Source: Spraguea lophii (lineage: Eukaryota > Microsporidia > Spragueidae). Taken from it: a stretch of 64,000 bases of DNA. Below the pieces are notes generated by a model. The model did no database searches, had not been told where the DNA came from, and worked only from the letters and a program-made list of their open reading frames with translations. The position numbers were made by a program, and so were the translations under genes. This document shows, in pieces, positions 9,338-21,455 of the stretch (its first letter is position 1; each line of letters begins with the position of its first letter). Location: positions 92,713-156,712 of the forward strand of contig LDOQ01000320.1 of assembly GCA_001887945.1 (NCBI GenBank), in the 5' to 3' direction.

Positions 9338-11146
9338 TTATTTATATTTTTTATATAAAACAACATAACCTACACCTATGCTTATCAATGTAACGATCAC
9401 CATTTTATAATTACTTACTAACTTATTTATTACATATAAAATAAATATAAGATTTTTAAATATTATTTCTATCGTAGTAATAATATATTTATAAATATTT
9501 CTTAAACCATCATAGATTATAAGCCTTATAATTTCTATTATCATCAATAGAATAATTCTTAATATCATAAATATTACAACAAGATAACTATTACTTTCAT
9601 TTTCATATACTTTTTTTATACATTCTATACTTCTATAGAAATCTCTGTTACATCCTATTCCTAAGCTATACAAGTAATATAGATTGTAATAAGATTCTGT
9701 AATATTAGAAAGTGCACCAGAGAGATAGTAACCGTATGCAATCTCTTTATTTTTCTTGTTATATTCTCTATTATACTCTTTATTATAGTTTCTGTTATCA
9801 TCTTTATATTCTCTACCATTTTTACAATCTTTATTATTTATTTCGTTTCTGTTGGCATAATAAATATCTCCTAGCATATTTATAAGAGAATTATCCCCCA
9901 CACTTACAAGTGTTTTCAAATAGTATATCAACAATTTATTATAATCAATAATAATGCTATCTATTACTTTATTCTGTATTATATATATAATATTTTTCAT
10001 AGACACTATATCTCCTGCCTCACTATTAAGTATCAATAAATTTACAGCCGTATAATAATCTTTATCCATATATTTAAGAAATGCCTTATTTTCTATTTCT
10101 CTTATACTCTTACTATACGTACTAACCAATACATAATGATGAATAGCCTGTCTGTAAGATTTATTTTTATAATGATGTTCTGCCAATTCATAAATAGCAG
10201 GAAGATATTTTTTTTGTGCTGCTATTTTTAAATATCGTATACCCATATTTTGATACGGAAGAATCTTTTGATAGAAATTATACAAATTATACAATGCATC
10301 TACAGATCCATGTGATATTGCTTTCTCGTAATAAGATTTTGCACTATTCATATCTCCCTTAGTTTCATATATTTTACCAATACCATTATAAGAAATAGGA
10401 TCATCAAGCGATGCACCCAATCTATAATAATGCATAGATAAATTTATATTTTTATTATCTTTTTTATTCTTAAGTGCACCATAAAAATATATATCTCCCA
10501 AAATACCATACGCTCTACCATCCTGCTTACTCTTTAACCATTCTATCACCATATCATCTATTTCTACATCCCGTTTTTCTATTATATTTAATATTTTATC
10601 TTTTCTCTCTCCCGCACGTATTAACATTTTTATATCTACTTCAGAATACACACTAAAATCTTTCTTAGGCTTAAAATTCCATCTATCATTCTTAAATTCT
10701 AAATATATCCTATTACACACCCTCCTGCAAATATTAGATAATTCCATATCAGATGTAATACCACCAATACCATAATATAAATTGTTTATAAGAATAAGAT
10801 CAGATAATTCACCAGTATCTATATTATTATAAACAGAATGATCATATAATTTATTACCAATAGTCGTAGTCTTATTATTATTAATAGTATTATTTTCAGT
10901 GGTATGGTCAGTAATAGTATGATCAGTGGTATCATTTATGTTACCTTTATTATTGTTATCATTACTACTTTTATTATCACTATTACTATCACTCTTAACA
11001 TTATTATTATTATATTCTCTATTTACTAATAAAAGATATATATCATGTTTATCATATAATATCTTATTTGTTATATATTCATATACATATTTATTCGTAG
11101 GTATATATTCTTTAGAATACATAAATAAAAAATACAATATAAACAT
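9338..11146 (-). CDS. SEL1-repeat membrane protein, HRD3/SEL1L-like
   Basis: The product is 602 residues. It has a hydrophobic N-terminus (signal peptide), then an Asn-rich linker (about 45-100). SEL1-like repeats follow at about 205-500, for example ISYNGIGKIYETKGDMNSAK and GSVDALYNLYNFYQK. Long hydrophobic segments lie at about 525-595. This is the layout of HRD3/SEL1L, the ER-luminal partner of the HRD1 ubiquitin ligase in ER-associated degradation. The extra hydrophobic stretches and the Asn/Lys-rich spacer inside the repeats are unusual. CCCTT stands directly before the ATG at 11146. SEL1 repeats are clear; the HRD3 identity is probable rather than certain. Confidence 0.75.
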   Translation of the reverse strand: MFILYFLFMYSKEYIPTNKYVYEYITNKILYDKHDIYLLLVNREYNNNNVKSDSNSDNKSSNDNNNKGNINDTTDHTITDHTTENNTINNNKTTTIGNKLYDHSVYNNIDTGELSDLILINNLYYGIGGITSDMELSNICRRVCNRIYLEFKNDRWNFKPKKDFSVYSEVDIKMLIRAGERKDKILNIIEKRDVEIDDMVIEWLKSKQDGRAYGILGDIYFYGALKNKKDNKNINLSMHYYRLGASLDDPISYNGIGKIYETKGDMNSAKSYYEKAISHGSVDALYNLYNFYQKILPYQNMGIRYLKIAAQKKYLPAIYELAEHHYKNKSYRQAIHHYVLVSTYSKSIREIENKAFLKYMDKDYYTAVNLLILNSEAGDIVSMKNIIYIIQNKVIDSIIIDYNKLLIYYLKTLVSVGDNSLINMLGDIYYANRNEINNKDCKNGREYKDDNRNYNKEYNREYNKKNKEIAYGYYLSGALSNITESYYNLYYLYSLGIGCNRDFYRSIECIKKVYENESNSYLVVIFMILRIILLMIIEIIRLIIYDGLRNIYKYIITTIEIIFKNLIFILYVINKLVSNYKMVIVTLISIGVGYVVLYKKYK

Positions 11147-11478
11147 AAGGGTAAATAAATTTTAATTATAATAAATAAACAATAATCATAATGATATAAT
11201 AATAGTGATAAAGAGATAATAAAGGGATAATGACAGGGAGATAGAAGATAATAGTAATAATATCTTAGTATTGATATAAAAATATTATTAAATATATTAC
11301 ATATATTTATTATTATTTTAATTATATTAATTTATGATAGAAATATTCTCTGTAGATTTCTATTATCTTTATCTTATATTTTATAATGTTTATATTCTGT
11401 AATTGTAATTATACTTATACTCTATTATACTTATATTCTATTATACTTATATTCTATTATACCTATTATACTTTATGA
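11147..11478. repeat. Spacer with a 16-bp minisatellite
   Basis: Around 11410-11472 the unit attatacttatattct is repeated three to four times just downstream of the VPS13 stop. The remainder is A/T-rich with the CCC signal of the SEL1-like gene at its left edge. Confidence 0.55.
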
Positions 11479-14400
11479 TTATTTCTTAAGTATATGTTTT
11501 ATTCTTTCTATAAATTCTTTATTAACTAATACTATATGTCTTCCTATGACTATACCTTCTTCTGTGATATTAAAATCTGTTATATTTCCCATACTGTATA
11601 TATTTATAAGAAATAGTTTATTATCTACTATTAATATTTGTATTCTTTGATCTTCTAATATTCCTATATCACTATCATTAAATGTTGTAAAACCTTCTTT
11701 ATCTTTTAAAATATTAAAAATATAATATCCTATGGATTGATTAGTGTTATAAGATAAATATAATGATAGAGGGGATGGTGGTGGTTTAGTATCTGATAAT
11801 TTATATTCTTTTATATTATTATTCTTATTAATAATGCTGTTAGTAGTACTATTATTAGAAGTAATATAGGTAGTACTATTGTTATTAGGTGTAATATTGG
11901 TAATACTATTGCTATTGTTATTAGTGTTATATTCCTTGTGCTCGTTATTGTATCTCCTATCATCATATCCGTCATATCCATCGTATAGACCATATTCATT
12001 ATTATCGTTTTTGATTGTTACTATTTTGCCTTCGATTTTAATACATGTTATACCTCTTGGATATTCTACTCGTTCTATTTTCTCTTCTACCACATCTTTT
12101 ACTGCTTCTGTTATTTTTGTTGAAAATCCTACTATTCCTACTATCGGTTTAGCGATTACTCCTGCTATTCCTTTTCCTATTCCTTTGAAAAATCCTTTAA
12201 CTCCTTTCTTTGCTCCATCTACTGGTTTTTTTATTAATCCTGTTAATCCATCAACTATATCACTTATAGGATTATATGTATCACTTTCTATATTTATTAA
12301 TAAATATTTATCATTATGGTATGGTATGCATATTCTTTGTTCTGTTTTTTCAAATGTTGCTAACTGTATAACAGAACCTATACTCTTAAACATTTTTAAC
12401 ATCGTATTATTTACACCAGCTACTGTATTTTTTATAAATGATTTGGATCCTTTTAATATTCCTGTGGTTATCTTTTGTGGATCATTACTAACAAATCCTA
12501 AATATGGTTCATAGAAAAAATCATGGATTCCTAAACTGAAACTATCAATAAGATTACCTATATTTCCTAGGAAATCTAATGATGCTATAATATTTATCAT
12601 TTGAATAAGTAATTGGGATTTATATTCTGTAAAAATAATATTTTGTAAAGATTTCATATCTACGTCTACGTCTATAAGAATTATGGTATTAAATCTTAAA
12701 TTTAAATTTGAAATATTTTTAAGAATAAGAGATAATACATTGCTCACCAGTCCTTTCTTTTCACTCTTAATAAAACTAAATCTTAATTTTACAGGGAATA
12801 TATGAAAGGTTTTTATATTTATAAAAATATTATTATATTCCATATCCATTTGTTGTAAATACGTGTAAATATCTATCTGTTGTTCTATTTCATCTAAATT
12901 AAAAAATATTAATATTCTCTTAGCAATATCTTCTTCAATCATCAATGTAAATTCTTGGACAAGAAATACAAAATATTTTATCTTTAGAGGTTTAAATGAA
13001 TTAATCTCAAAATTACATTGTAAAAAATGTAAATCTCTGTTTTTCTTAGCATTTACATAAAGATACGGATTCACTGGATGTAGAATTATAGGGAAATTAG
13101 ATGCATATTCTTGATTATCTATTTGCATACCAACTACAGATAATTTTACCTCAAAACTATCTTCATTTTCAATCTCTTTTTTTATACACATTAATTTTAC
13201 CATTTTAAAATGAGCTGCTAAAAATTCAGTATCATTATTTTTTTCTTTATCGATAAGAGATATACTCAATCTTCTTATTATAATTTCTCCTAAAAATAAT
13301 ATATTATCTCTTTTATTCTCTATCTCTGTCTTACTATCCATTACCTCTATTATTTCTCTATTATTAATTATAACACTACTTATTTTCACGCTACCATCCT
13401 TCTTAACCCCATTAGCTTTATGTTTTATTTTCTTATTTCCTATACTAAAATCTAAGAATAAATTATCATCTAGAATATCAAAAGTATAATAATACGATGA
13501 TAATGGTGCTACGATATGCTTATTTTTAACATTATGTTGATTAAACCTTATTTCATTATCCATCATATTTTTAATAAGAATAGGCCATTTACTTTCTTCT
13601 ACAATGGTAAAAGTACGTTGTTTAGATCTTATAATTATATTGACAGAAAATAAATGTCTTTTATCCTTGATTATCAAATAAAAATATTTCTTACCTATTG
13701 TTTTAGTGGGAATGAAAAACTTATTGTATCTTTTAGTAGAATTAATATCTATTCCCGTCATATTTGATACCTGACCCTCTATTTCTGATATCTGACTGTT
13801 ATTCTCATAATAATTTTCTGTATTATCTTCAATAATCCTATCTTCATCACCATTCAAACATTCATTGTTATTTTTATCCTTATTTTCTTCATAAAGAACA
13901 TAGAATCCTTCATTCTTACCTATACTCAATTCCTTTCTCTCGTTAACTCCAAATACTAATGTACAATCATCTACTTTTATTCCCAGCTTATACTTAGTAT
14001 TATTTATTAAAAAATTAGCATATTCTATTTTAACTACAAAAGTATTTTTTATCTTTTTTATATCTACTAAAATATTCAAAAATGATAAATTACCAGTATT
14101 TTTTAAATTGTTATTTTTCTCGTAATCATTTATAATATTATCATTATTACTTTTATCCCGATTCTCAATTTCTTTATGTTTATTTTTATAACTCTTTTTT
14201 CTTTTCACTTTTATTACCTGTGTTTGTGACATAGAAAATATTATTTCTTTTGATTCTTCATATCCTTCTATTTTTATAGCATTACAATAATATTCTAAAC
14301 TACATTCTGTTATACCAGGTAATAATATTCTATCTATGTATATACTCTCTTTTAGATTGTTTATAAAAATAAATTCTTTATAAATAATATACACCAATTG

Positions 14401-17400
14401 ATTTATATTTATATTTGATATTATACTGTTATTAATCTTTATATTTTTCAAAGATAGTTTATATTCATCAAATAAATTATATGATATATTTTCTATTTTT
14501 TTATCAACAATGGATAGATGGATTTTATTTATCTTATCATTTTTTATAAAATTATTATTTATCTTATCATTCTTTATTTCATCATTTTTGATAGAATTAT
14601 TATTTATCTCAATATTCCTTATAAAATTATTATCTGATTGATTATCATTTAAATCTATATCATTAGCTGCAGAAAACATATGGTCATTATCTAAATTATA
14701 ATATTCAATACTTTCATTCTTTCTCACATTTATAGTATCTATACATTTACCTTTATCATAAATATCAATTTCTATATTTGATAGACTATGATTTTTAAAC
14801 ACTGTTTTTGAATATATTATTATATAATAAACTAAATATCCTTTTACATTCTTTACAAATGATTCTACGCTTAATCTTATAAATTCTTTGTTATAAATAT
14901 TTCTATTACATTTATCATTATCATCTCTAAATGCTATAAAACAACCTTCTTTTATTTTTGCTTCGTAATTTACTTCCGGTGCTAATGTTACTACTCTATG
15001 TATATCAAATGTATCTATACTCAGTTTATACCCTCTGGGTTTTATCCTCATATTATTATATAATCTATTTAATTCTACAGAAGCTGTATTTTTCTTAGAT
15101 ACACTTAAAATACCTTTATAATTACTAATATCCACATCATTGTCTCCTATATAACATTCTATATCTATATTAGATGTATTATTTATAACTATATTTTTAT
15201 ATATCTTTATCTTTCGATTAAAATTATCTAAAGATATATTTAAAAATAGATATTTAGAATAATCATCTATAACAGAAGAATATGATGATCTAAGATCAAA
15301 TATAAAATTATTATCTTTTATGTTAATATTACTTTCATTCTTATAAAATATATTTCTATTAAACAAAGCTTGGGAATGTGGTAATACCAAATTATCATGT
15401 AATTTTTTCTTAGTATCATTATCTATCTCAATATTCTTATTAATTTCATCATCACTATCTTTTTTGTTATTATTTACTATAATGTTATTATCATTATCTA
15501 TTTTTACAGTCTTATCTTCTGAATCTTTACTATTTTTATATTTTCTTGTTAAACTATCATCTATCACTCTTATAAATTCATTCGTAGTATTTTCTATTAT
15601 AAAATCACGTGTAGATTTATTAATATTACTTATAACCTTTATCAATTCTTGTGTTAATACTATTCTAATAGGATTATCTACCTTAAACACCAATTTCGGC
15701 TTCTGATCATTATAATTATCTTTTTTATTATCATTGCTATAACATTCCATATCTTTAATACTGTTACAACCATAATCTTTATATGTATATTCTTTATCAT
15801 CTGCTATAGCAGTGGTATATAATATTATACATACTTTATCACCAAATAATATATAATCCAATAACATAGCATCATAATAATATATATTTATTACCACAGT
15901 ACCGTTTACAGGATTACTTATAAATTTTAATGTTGTAAATTCTATTTTAAACAAAGGTAAATCATTATCTTTATGTAAAAATACCTCTAACCAATCATTC
16001 TCCAATACAAATACATTCTGTTTATCTATTCCAAATTTAAACCCATTACCATTTAAACCTTTTATATCATCGCTAGCGTAATTAATATATTCATTATAAT
16101 TATTTATTGCATCTTTTACATAATTTATATAAAACATTATTTCATTTATATTCTCTGTAACTATAATAGTATTATTTACAGAAATCAATATACTAGTTGT
16201 CATAGGCTCACTTAATATTTTTATCTTAATATCCGTAGTTATTAATCTATCATTACTCTCAAATGTTATTATATTATTTTTTATTACAAGATTGTTTATC
16301 TTAACACCATAGTTATCTATATCATTAATATCTTCTATATTGTCAGTTTTAATATTATTATCTTTAATATTATTGTTATTATAGTTATCTAGATTGTTAA
16401 TTAATTTATTATTATTACATTTATATAATGTGTATTCTATATTATTTATTATTACATATACATCTGTCTTCATATTACATCCATATATTCTTAGATCTAT
16501 GTTTATTATATCATTCTTTAACAATAATATACATTCTAATGGTATAGAACATATTAGATTATCTATTTCTATGGTTAACATAAAACCTATAAATGTTTTC
16601 ATAAAATATATATTATGTTTACCTATTATATATGCTATACCATTATTATATTCTGCAATATTAGATATTTTAATATTTAATATATCTATATTACCTTCTA
16701 CTCCTTCTAACATATATTCATAACCATTATAATTATCTATCATCTCTTTATTAAAATCACATCTAACATTCTTTAACTTACATAATGTTAATAACGTTTT
16801 ACATTCTAAAGCTAGTAGATTATAATATATTACATTACCGCTAATATTTAATATTATTTCTAAATCTTTTATATTCTCTAATGATATATTTTTATTATTA
16901 TCTTCTATGTTATTCTCTAATGATATACTATTGTTATTATCATCTAATGATATATCGTTATCTTCTATGTTATTATTTATTGATATACTATTATTATTAT
17001 CATCTATTGATATATTATCTTTATCTTTATTGTTCTCATAAATGATATCTTCATCTAATAATTTATTTATTATTAAATTTATAATATCTAGAAGATATAA
17101 TATAAATATTATAATACTATTATATTCTAATTTATCTCTTATTCTACCATCTACGTCTATATTACCATTTAATATTCTATTCTTCTTATTAATATCTATT
17201 TTTATTTCTATATCATTAATATTACCATTCACTTTAATATCTATATTCTTAGTATTCTTTAAAAACATATTACCAGATATATTCAATATTATAATACTGT
17301 TATATATGACATTAAAATTATTTACTTCTATTACAAAGTTGCTAATAGGAATAGATATGTTACCTTTATTATTTATGTTAGTATATATATTATCGTTATT

Positions 17401-19812
17401 ATTTATATTAGTATATATATTATCATTATTATTTATATTGGTATTATTTTTTATAATACTCTTATCTTTATTATTAATATCATTACCATATTTATACTCT
17501 TTATTATTATCATCTCTTTCTTTATACTCATTATCATTATTATTATTTTCTATAATATTCTCATCCTTATCACGATCTATAGGTAACCATTTTATTTCTC
17601 TAAAAAAGTTTAATAAAGATTCTATTGTATAAAATAATTGTTCATCCTTAATTATTCCTATTCTTTCTATTTTGATTATATTCTTTATATCATTCATAAT
17701 ATTTTGATTATCATTATTATTATTTTCTAATATACTTAATTCGTACACATTTATATTCTTACTTTTAATATCTATTTTATTATTTTTTATAATAAAATTA
17801 ATCTTATATTTAAAATCCTTATATTGTCCTTTATAATATTTATCTTTGTATTTACTATATATTCTACCATTCATATTATCAGTATTAATAGTATTTATAT
17901 TATTATTCATATTATCATTTACTGTATTGAGATTATATTTTATATAATATTTACTTTTAAGTATTTTATTCCTATTACACAACTTTATCTCATTGATTTT
18001 ACATAATAAATTATTTTCTATAATTTTTATATTTATATTCTTCCCGGATGATTTATATAATGATTGTATATTATCTATCTTTAGATTATATTTATAATCA
18101 TTTATTCTTATTCTAATATCCTTATTATCCTTGATCATTTCTATATCATTTATTAACATAATATTATTTTTATATCTTATTTTAATATATTCTATGGTAC
18201 TATAATATCTATGATTGTTAGTGGTAATAGTAGTATGATTGTTATTGGTTATGTCAGTAGTATCATTATTATTACTACTCATATTATTATTCATATTGTC
18301 AGTATCATTATTATTACTTATACTCTTATTATCTATATTATCATCCATATTATTGTTATCTACATCCTCTATAATATTCTTATCATTACTATTATTAATT
18401 ATCCTTCTATTATACTTTCCATGTCTCATAAAAATATTACACTCTTCTAAGCATAAGCATAAATATCTATTTATTTTTTTAATATCTTTTTTTCTTAAAC
18501 AAACAAACAAAGTTGAAAAAGACATACCATATAAGGGAATTTCTAAACTATAAATACCAGCAGTAATAACATTATAATAATGTTTTAATATCTTCAGCCA
18601 ACTATCTATATCTCTATGATCAGTATTTATATTAGTTGTAGTATTATTTATATTAGATGTTGTATTATCTATTGTAATATTATTATTACCATCAGTATTA
18701 TCAGTTGTAGCATCATTACCATATAATCTACCATCAGTATTATTATTACCATATAACCTATTATCAGTATTATCAATATATCCTCTATTGTACTCTCTAT
18801 CATAATTGATATATAATGATCTAATATCTATAATCTTTATATTTTTATTATCTTTCAGTATAAAAGATTCTATGTTTAACTCTAATATATTATTTATACT
18901 TATAATACCATTGGTAATATCTAACCTATATTCTATATCATATTCTTTTAGTAATGTAAATGATAATAATTTTATATCCAATAATATTTTATCATTAATA
19001 TTGATATTATTATTTGTGATGTTATTATCACTACTTTTATTATCATTATTATTATCATGAGTATATTCATTTATTAATTTTATTATCCTTTTTATCTTTA
19101 CATTATCTATCATTATTCCTATCTCTTCTGTTTCTATTATTATATACTCTCTATCCTTTATTCTTAATGTAGTAGGTAATAGAATATATTTATATCTTCC
19201 TTTATCTTTCATTTCTATACTTATATTAATATTTATATCATTATTATTATTAATAATAGTAATATCATCATTATTAACTTCATGACAATTATAATTGTTT
19301 ATATCTTCTAATCTTATTCTAATCGTATTACAATAATTAACAATGATATCAGATATATTTATATTATATTTATTTATTATTTCTTTAATAGTCTTAGATA
19401 TTAATCTTATAATATTATTATCATTGTTGTTGGTAGTAGTATTATTATTGTTATTAGTAGTATTGTTAGTAGTAATATTATTATCATCTACATTTATATC
19501 CTTATAACTATTAATACTATTCTCTATATCATTATTAATATCTTCATAATCATTATTATTATGTTTATTTATATCAATAGTTATTCCTTTAGCTATAATA
19601 TATATTTTTTCATATTCTATATTCTTCCATGGTATATATATTTTTATATCTTCTATTTTTATATTAATTCTATGTTTGTATGTATTTATAGGTATGGATT
19701 GTAGATTGGTTAAATGTATAGAACCTTCCCATAACTGTATGTTTATATTATCTATAATAAAATATGGTGATATATATTTCTTATAGAAATATTCTAAGAT
19801 AGGATTAACCAT
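11479..19812 (-). CDS. VPS13: VPS13-family bridge-like lipid transfer protein
   Basis: The product is 2777 residues, one of the largest proteins expected in such a genome. The N-terminus (VNPILEYFYKKYISPYF ... IQLWEGSIHLTNL) is the chorein domain that opens the lipid-conducting groove. A VAB-like region (about 2000-2250) contains WPILIKNMMDNEIRFNQHN. The C-terminal VPS13_C/ATG2_C part (about 2440-2640) has the characteristic DPQKITTGILKGSKSFIKN and a Gly/Lys helix GLTGLIKKPVDGAKKGVKG. VPS13 proteins move phospholipids at ER contact sites. Yeast Vps13 is slightly longer (about 3140). Many low-complexity Asn/Asp/Ile runs and short internal peptide repeats are inserted throughout. CCCTTATA precedes the ATG. 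Antisense open frames across it are by-products of composition. Confidence 0.92.
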   Translation of the reverse strand: MVNPILEYFYKKYISPYFIIDNINIQLWEGSIHLTNLQSIPINTYKHRINIKIEDIKIYIPWKNIEYEKIYIIAKGITIDINKHNNNDYEDINNDIENSINSYKDINVDDNNITTNNTTNNNNNTTTNNNDNNIIRLISKTIKEIINKYNINISDIIVNYCNTIRIRLEDINNYNCHEVNNDDITIINNNNDININISIEMKDKGRYKYILLPTTLRIKDREYIIIETEEIGIMIDNVKIKRIIKLINEYTHDNNNDNKSSDNNITNNNININDKILLDIKLLSFTLLKEYDIEYRLDITNGIISINNILELNIESFILKDNKNIKIIDIRSLYINYDREYNRGYIDNTDNRLYGNNNTDGRLYGNDATTDNTDGNNNITIDNTTSNINNTTTNINTDHRDIDSWLKILKHYYNVITAGIYSLEIPLYGMSFSTLFVCLRKKDIKKINRYLCLCLEECNIFMRHGKYNRRIINNSNDKNIIEDVDNNNMDDNIDNKSISNNNDTDNMNNNMSSNNNDTTDITNNNHTTITTNNHRYYSTIEYIKIRYKNNIMLINDIEMIKDNKDIRIRINDYKYNLKIDNIQSLYKSSGKNINIKIIENNLLCKINEIKLCNRNKILKSKYYIKYNLNTVNDNMNNNINTINTDNMNGRIYSKYKDKYYKGQYKDFKYKINFIIKNNKIDIKSKNINVYELSILENNNNDNQNIMNDIKNIIKIERIGIIKDEQLFYTIESLLNFFREIKWLPIDRDKDENIIENNNNDNEYKERDDNNKEYKYGNDINNKDKSIIKNNTNINNNDNIYTNINNNDNIYTNINNKGNISIPISNFVIEVNNFNVIYNSIIILNISGNMFLKNTKNIDIKVNGNINDIEIKIDINKKNRILNGNIDVDGRIRDKLEYNSIIIFILYLLDIINLIINKLLDEDIIYENNKDKDNISIDDNNNSISINNNIEDNDISLDDNNNSISLENNIEDNNKNISLENIKDLEIILNISGNVIYYNLLALECKTLLTLCKLKNVRCDFNKEMIDNYNGYEYMLEGVEGNIDILNIKISNIAEYNNGIAYIIGKHNIYFMKTFIGFMLTIEIDNLICSIPLECILLLKNDIINIDLRIYGCNMKTDVYVIINNIEYTLYKCNNNKLINNLDNYNNNNIKDNNIKTDNIEDINDIDNYGVKINNLVIKNNIITFESNDRLITTDIKIKILSEPMTTSILISVNNTIIVTENINEIMFYINYVKDAINNYNEYINYASDDIKGLNGNGFKFGIDKQNVFVLENDWLEVFLHKDNDLPLFKIEFTTLKFISNPVNGTVVINIYYYDAMLLDYILFGDKVCIILYTTAIADDKEYTYKDYGCNSIKDMECYSNDNKKDNYNDQKPKLVFKVDNPIRIVLTQELIKVISNINKSTRDFIIENTTNEFIRVIDDSLTRKYKNSKDSEDKTVKIDNDNNIIVNNNKKDSDDEINKNIEIDNDTKKKLHDNLVLPHSQALFNRNIFYKNESNINIKDNNFIFDLRSSYSSVIDDYSKYLFLNISLDNFNRKIKIYKNIVINNTSNIDIECYIGDNDVDISNYKGILSVSKKNTASVELNRLYNNMRIKPRGYKLSIDTFDIHRVVTLAPEVNYEAKIKEGCFIAFRDDNDKCNRNIYNKEFIRLSVESFVKNVKGYLVYYIIIYSKTVFKNHSLSNIEIDIYDKGKCIDTINVRKNESIEYYNLDNDHMFSAANDIDLNDNQSDNNFIRNIEINNNSIKNDEIKNDKINNNFIKNDKINKIHLSIVDKKIENISYNLFDEYKLSLKNIKINNSIISNININQLVYIIYKEFIFINNLKESIYIDRILLPGITECSLEYYCNAIKIEGYEESKEIIFSMSQTQVIKVKRKKSYKNKHKEIENRDKSNNDNIINDYEKNNNLKNTGNLSFLNILVDIKKIKNTFVVKIEYANFLINNTKYKLGIKVDDCTLVFGVNERKELSIGKNEGFYVLYEENKDKNNNECLNGDEDRIIEDNTENYYENNSQISEIEGQVSNMTGIDINSTKRYNKFFIPTKTIGKKYFYLIIKDKRHLFSVNIIIRSKQRTFTIVEESKWPILIKNMMDNEIRFNQHNVKNKHIVAPLSSYYYTFDILDDNLFLDFSIGNKKIKHKANGVKKDGSVKISSVIINNREIIEVMDSKTEIENKRDNILFLGEIIIRRLSISLIDKEKNNDTEFLAAHFKMVKLMCIKKEIENEDSFEVKLSVVGMQIDNQEYASNFPIILHPVNPYLYVNAKKNRDLHFLQCNFEINSFKPLKIKYFVFLVQEFTLMIEEDIAKRILIFFNLDEIEQQIDIYTYLQQMDMEYNNIFINIKTFHIFPVKLRFSFIKSEKKGLVSNVLSLILKNISNLNLRFNTIILIDVDVDMKSLQNIIFTEYKSQLLIQMINIIASLDFLGNIGNLIDSFSLGIHDFFYEPYLGFVSNDPQKITTGILKGSKSFIKNTVAGVNNTMLKMFKSIGSVIQLATFEKTEQRICIPYHNDKYLLINIESDTYNPISDIVDGLTGLIKKPVDGAKKGVKGFFKGIGKGIAGVIAKPIVGIVGFSTKITEAVKDVVEEKIERVEYPRGITCIKIEGKIVTIKNDNNEYGLYDGYDGYDDRRYNNEHKEYNTNNNSNSITNITPNNNSTTYITSNNSTTNSIINKNNNIKEYKLSDTKPPPSPLSLYLSYNTNQSIGYYIFNILKDKEGFTTFNDSDIGILEDQRIQILIVDNKLFLINIYSMGNITDFNITEEGIVIGRHIVLVNKEFIERIKHILKK

Positions 19813-20119
19813 TATAAGGGTAATAAATGAATTTTAATTATTAAGTGATATTATAATATACTATAGATGTATGATTGATATTAATACTATTATATTATGT
19901 TATTGATATATGATTGATATTAATATTGATATTATTCTGTGTTATTGATATTGTTATTAATATTATGTTATAATTATATTATAGAAATGGAACCCTCTTG
20001 AATTAAGAATGAAAATAATAATAAAGAGATAGAAGTTTATGAAGATTAGGATGTAATATAGATTTTTAATGTATTTAACAAATTAATGTATGTTAGATAA
20101 ATACTTATTATCAAATGTA
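19813..20119. other. A+T-rich spacer upstream of VPS13
   Basis: Apart from the CCC start signal of VPS13 and a locally repetitive tattgatatta-like filler at 19850-19980, nothing is recognised. Confidence 0.5.
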
Positions 20120-21000
20120 TTATTTATTTAAAAAGATTATGGTAAAAAGGCTACTGGGATGGAAACAAAAAATATATTATTAAAAGCTTTACGAAAGAAA
20201 TAATAATTGAAAACAAAGACACTTTAAAATATATTATCTTTTATTACGTGTTTAAGAGAAGAAGGTATTAAAAAATGTTATAAACATAAAATTTATTAAA
20301 TATTTATGTTTACAATACATTTGAATTGTTATATTTTTATTGTAAGAAGAGATATGTGTTAAGAAACGATATTTGTTTAAAATGATCTTTTTATGAGTTA
20401 CATATATCTCTGAGTAAAATTTAGAAATAATTTATAAATTTTTAAAAAAAATAAATTAAAAAAACAATCAAACAAACTGGCTTGAATAAAAAGATAATTA
20501 AGGAAAGAAGAAGTATATATTGACAAATCGCTTTAATCGCCTCAAACCAATTGATAATAAATATCATATAATTGAGATAAACGATCCTTTGTTACGCAGA
20601 GGAGATATAATAAAGATAGAATTATAAAATAAATTGAGTTGTAGGAGGCATATATAGAGAAAATAATGATGTATTCTTTGCAATAACAAGAAAAGGAATT
20701 TCGAGAAATACTAAAAATCATATGTAAGAATGTAAGATCAAAGACAACTATAATTACAGATTATAAAAGAATATGATTGTTTAAAAGATTTAGTACATAA
20801 ATATTTAACATTAAACACAAAAGATTATTTGTTAATTTCAATAATCCTGAAATAAATATTCGAGGAATTGAAAACGAATGGAAAACACTTAAAAGATCAT
20901 TCAAAATCAAGAGAAGCCAATAAATACAAAAACATAAAAAATTTTCTTTATGAATTTTTATCTCTATTTAAATTAGATTAAAGTAATTTTTCGAGGTTTT
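20120..21000 (+). mobile_element. Third Merlin-type transposase relic (longest)
   Basis: Several blocks remain on the plus strand in different frames. About 20640-20730 reads VGGIYRENNDVFFAITRKG, matching the (W)VFGGI.R block. About 20824-20925 reads FVNFNNPEINIRGIENEWK, which is the conserved block with the catalytic Glu (IE..W..LK). A degraded version of the first catalytic block may lie at about 20560-20630 (EINDPLLRRGDI). Stops and shifts separate them. The order and spacing fit one full-length Merlin/IS1595-type transposase. Confidence 0.65.
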
Positions 21001-21044
21001 TATATTCTCAGAAAATAGAAAGATTTTTTTTTATTCTTCAATCT

Positions 21045-21455
21045 TTCCTAATAATATATTTCTTTGCTCCCGTCCCAGCCTTTTACCATCTATATTAACT
21101 AGTTTTGTTATTCTATACATCAATCCAACTCCATCTTATGCTCATAATCGTTAGAATTTTGTTGCGATGAAATATCATTCTAACGGTCCTAATGGGATTT
21201 GTATCCCTTTGACATAATATTGATCAAATCACTAAACAATAGAACAGTTGTAACTACATCAAATAATCATTATTTTAATCTGGTAATGGATTATTATACA
21301 ATATATAATCAAATCACTTATTAAATCTTCAACCGTTCAATACACTTTTTTTATTTTTTTTATTTTAAATATTTTTTTCGAGTGAATAATTTTAACCTGT
21401 CAAATCTAAGATTTGGTTATTACCATATACCAATTGAGTCAGGTAGGTTTAATAA
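21045..21455 (-). mobile_element. tRNA-derived SINE, old copy H
   Basis: This is a degraded full-length copy on the minus strand. Its tRNA-like head is near 21380-21455 (plus-strand text taagatttggttattaccatat aligns with the head of better copies). The body aligns at tatattaactagttttgttattct and tcttatgctcataatcgttag. It sits directly upstream of RTF1. Boundaries are approximate. Confidence 0.55.

Noticed and set aside
11879..12514. Long open frames antisense to VPS13, such as 211 codons here and 196 codons at 17042-17632
   Set aside because: They are mirror images of Asn/Asp/Lys-rich coding sequence, have no start signal and lie entirely within a well supported gene.
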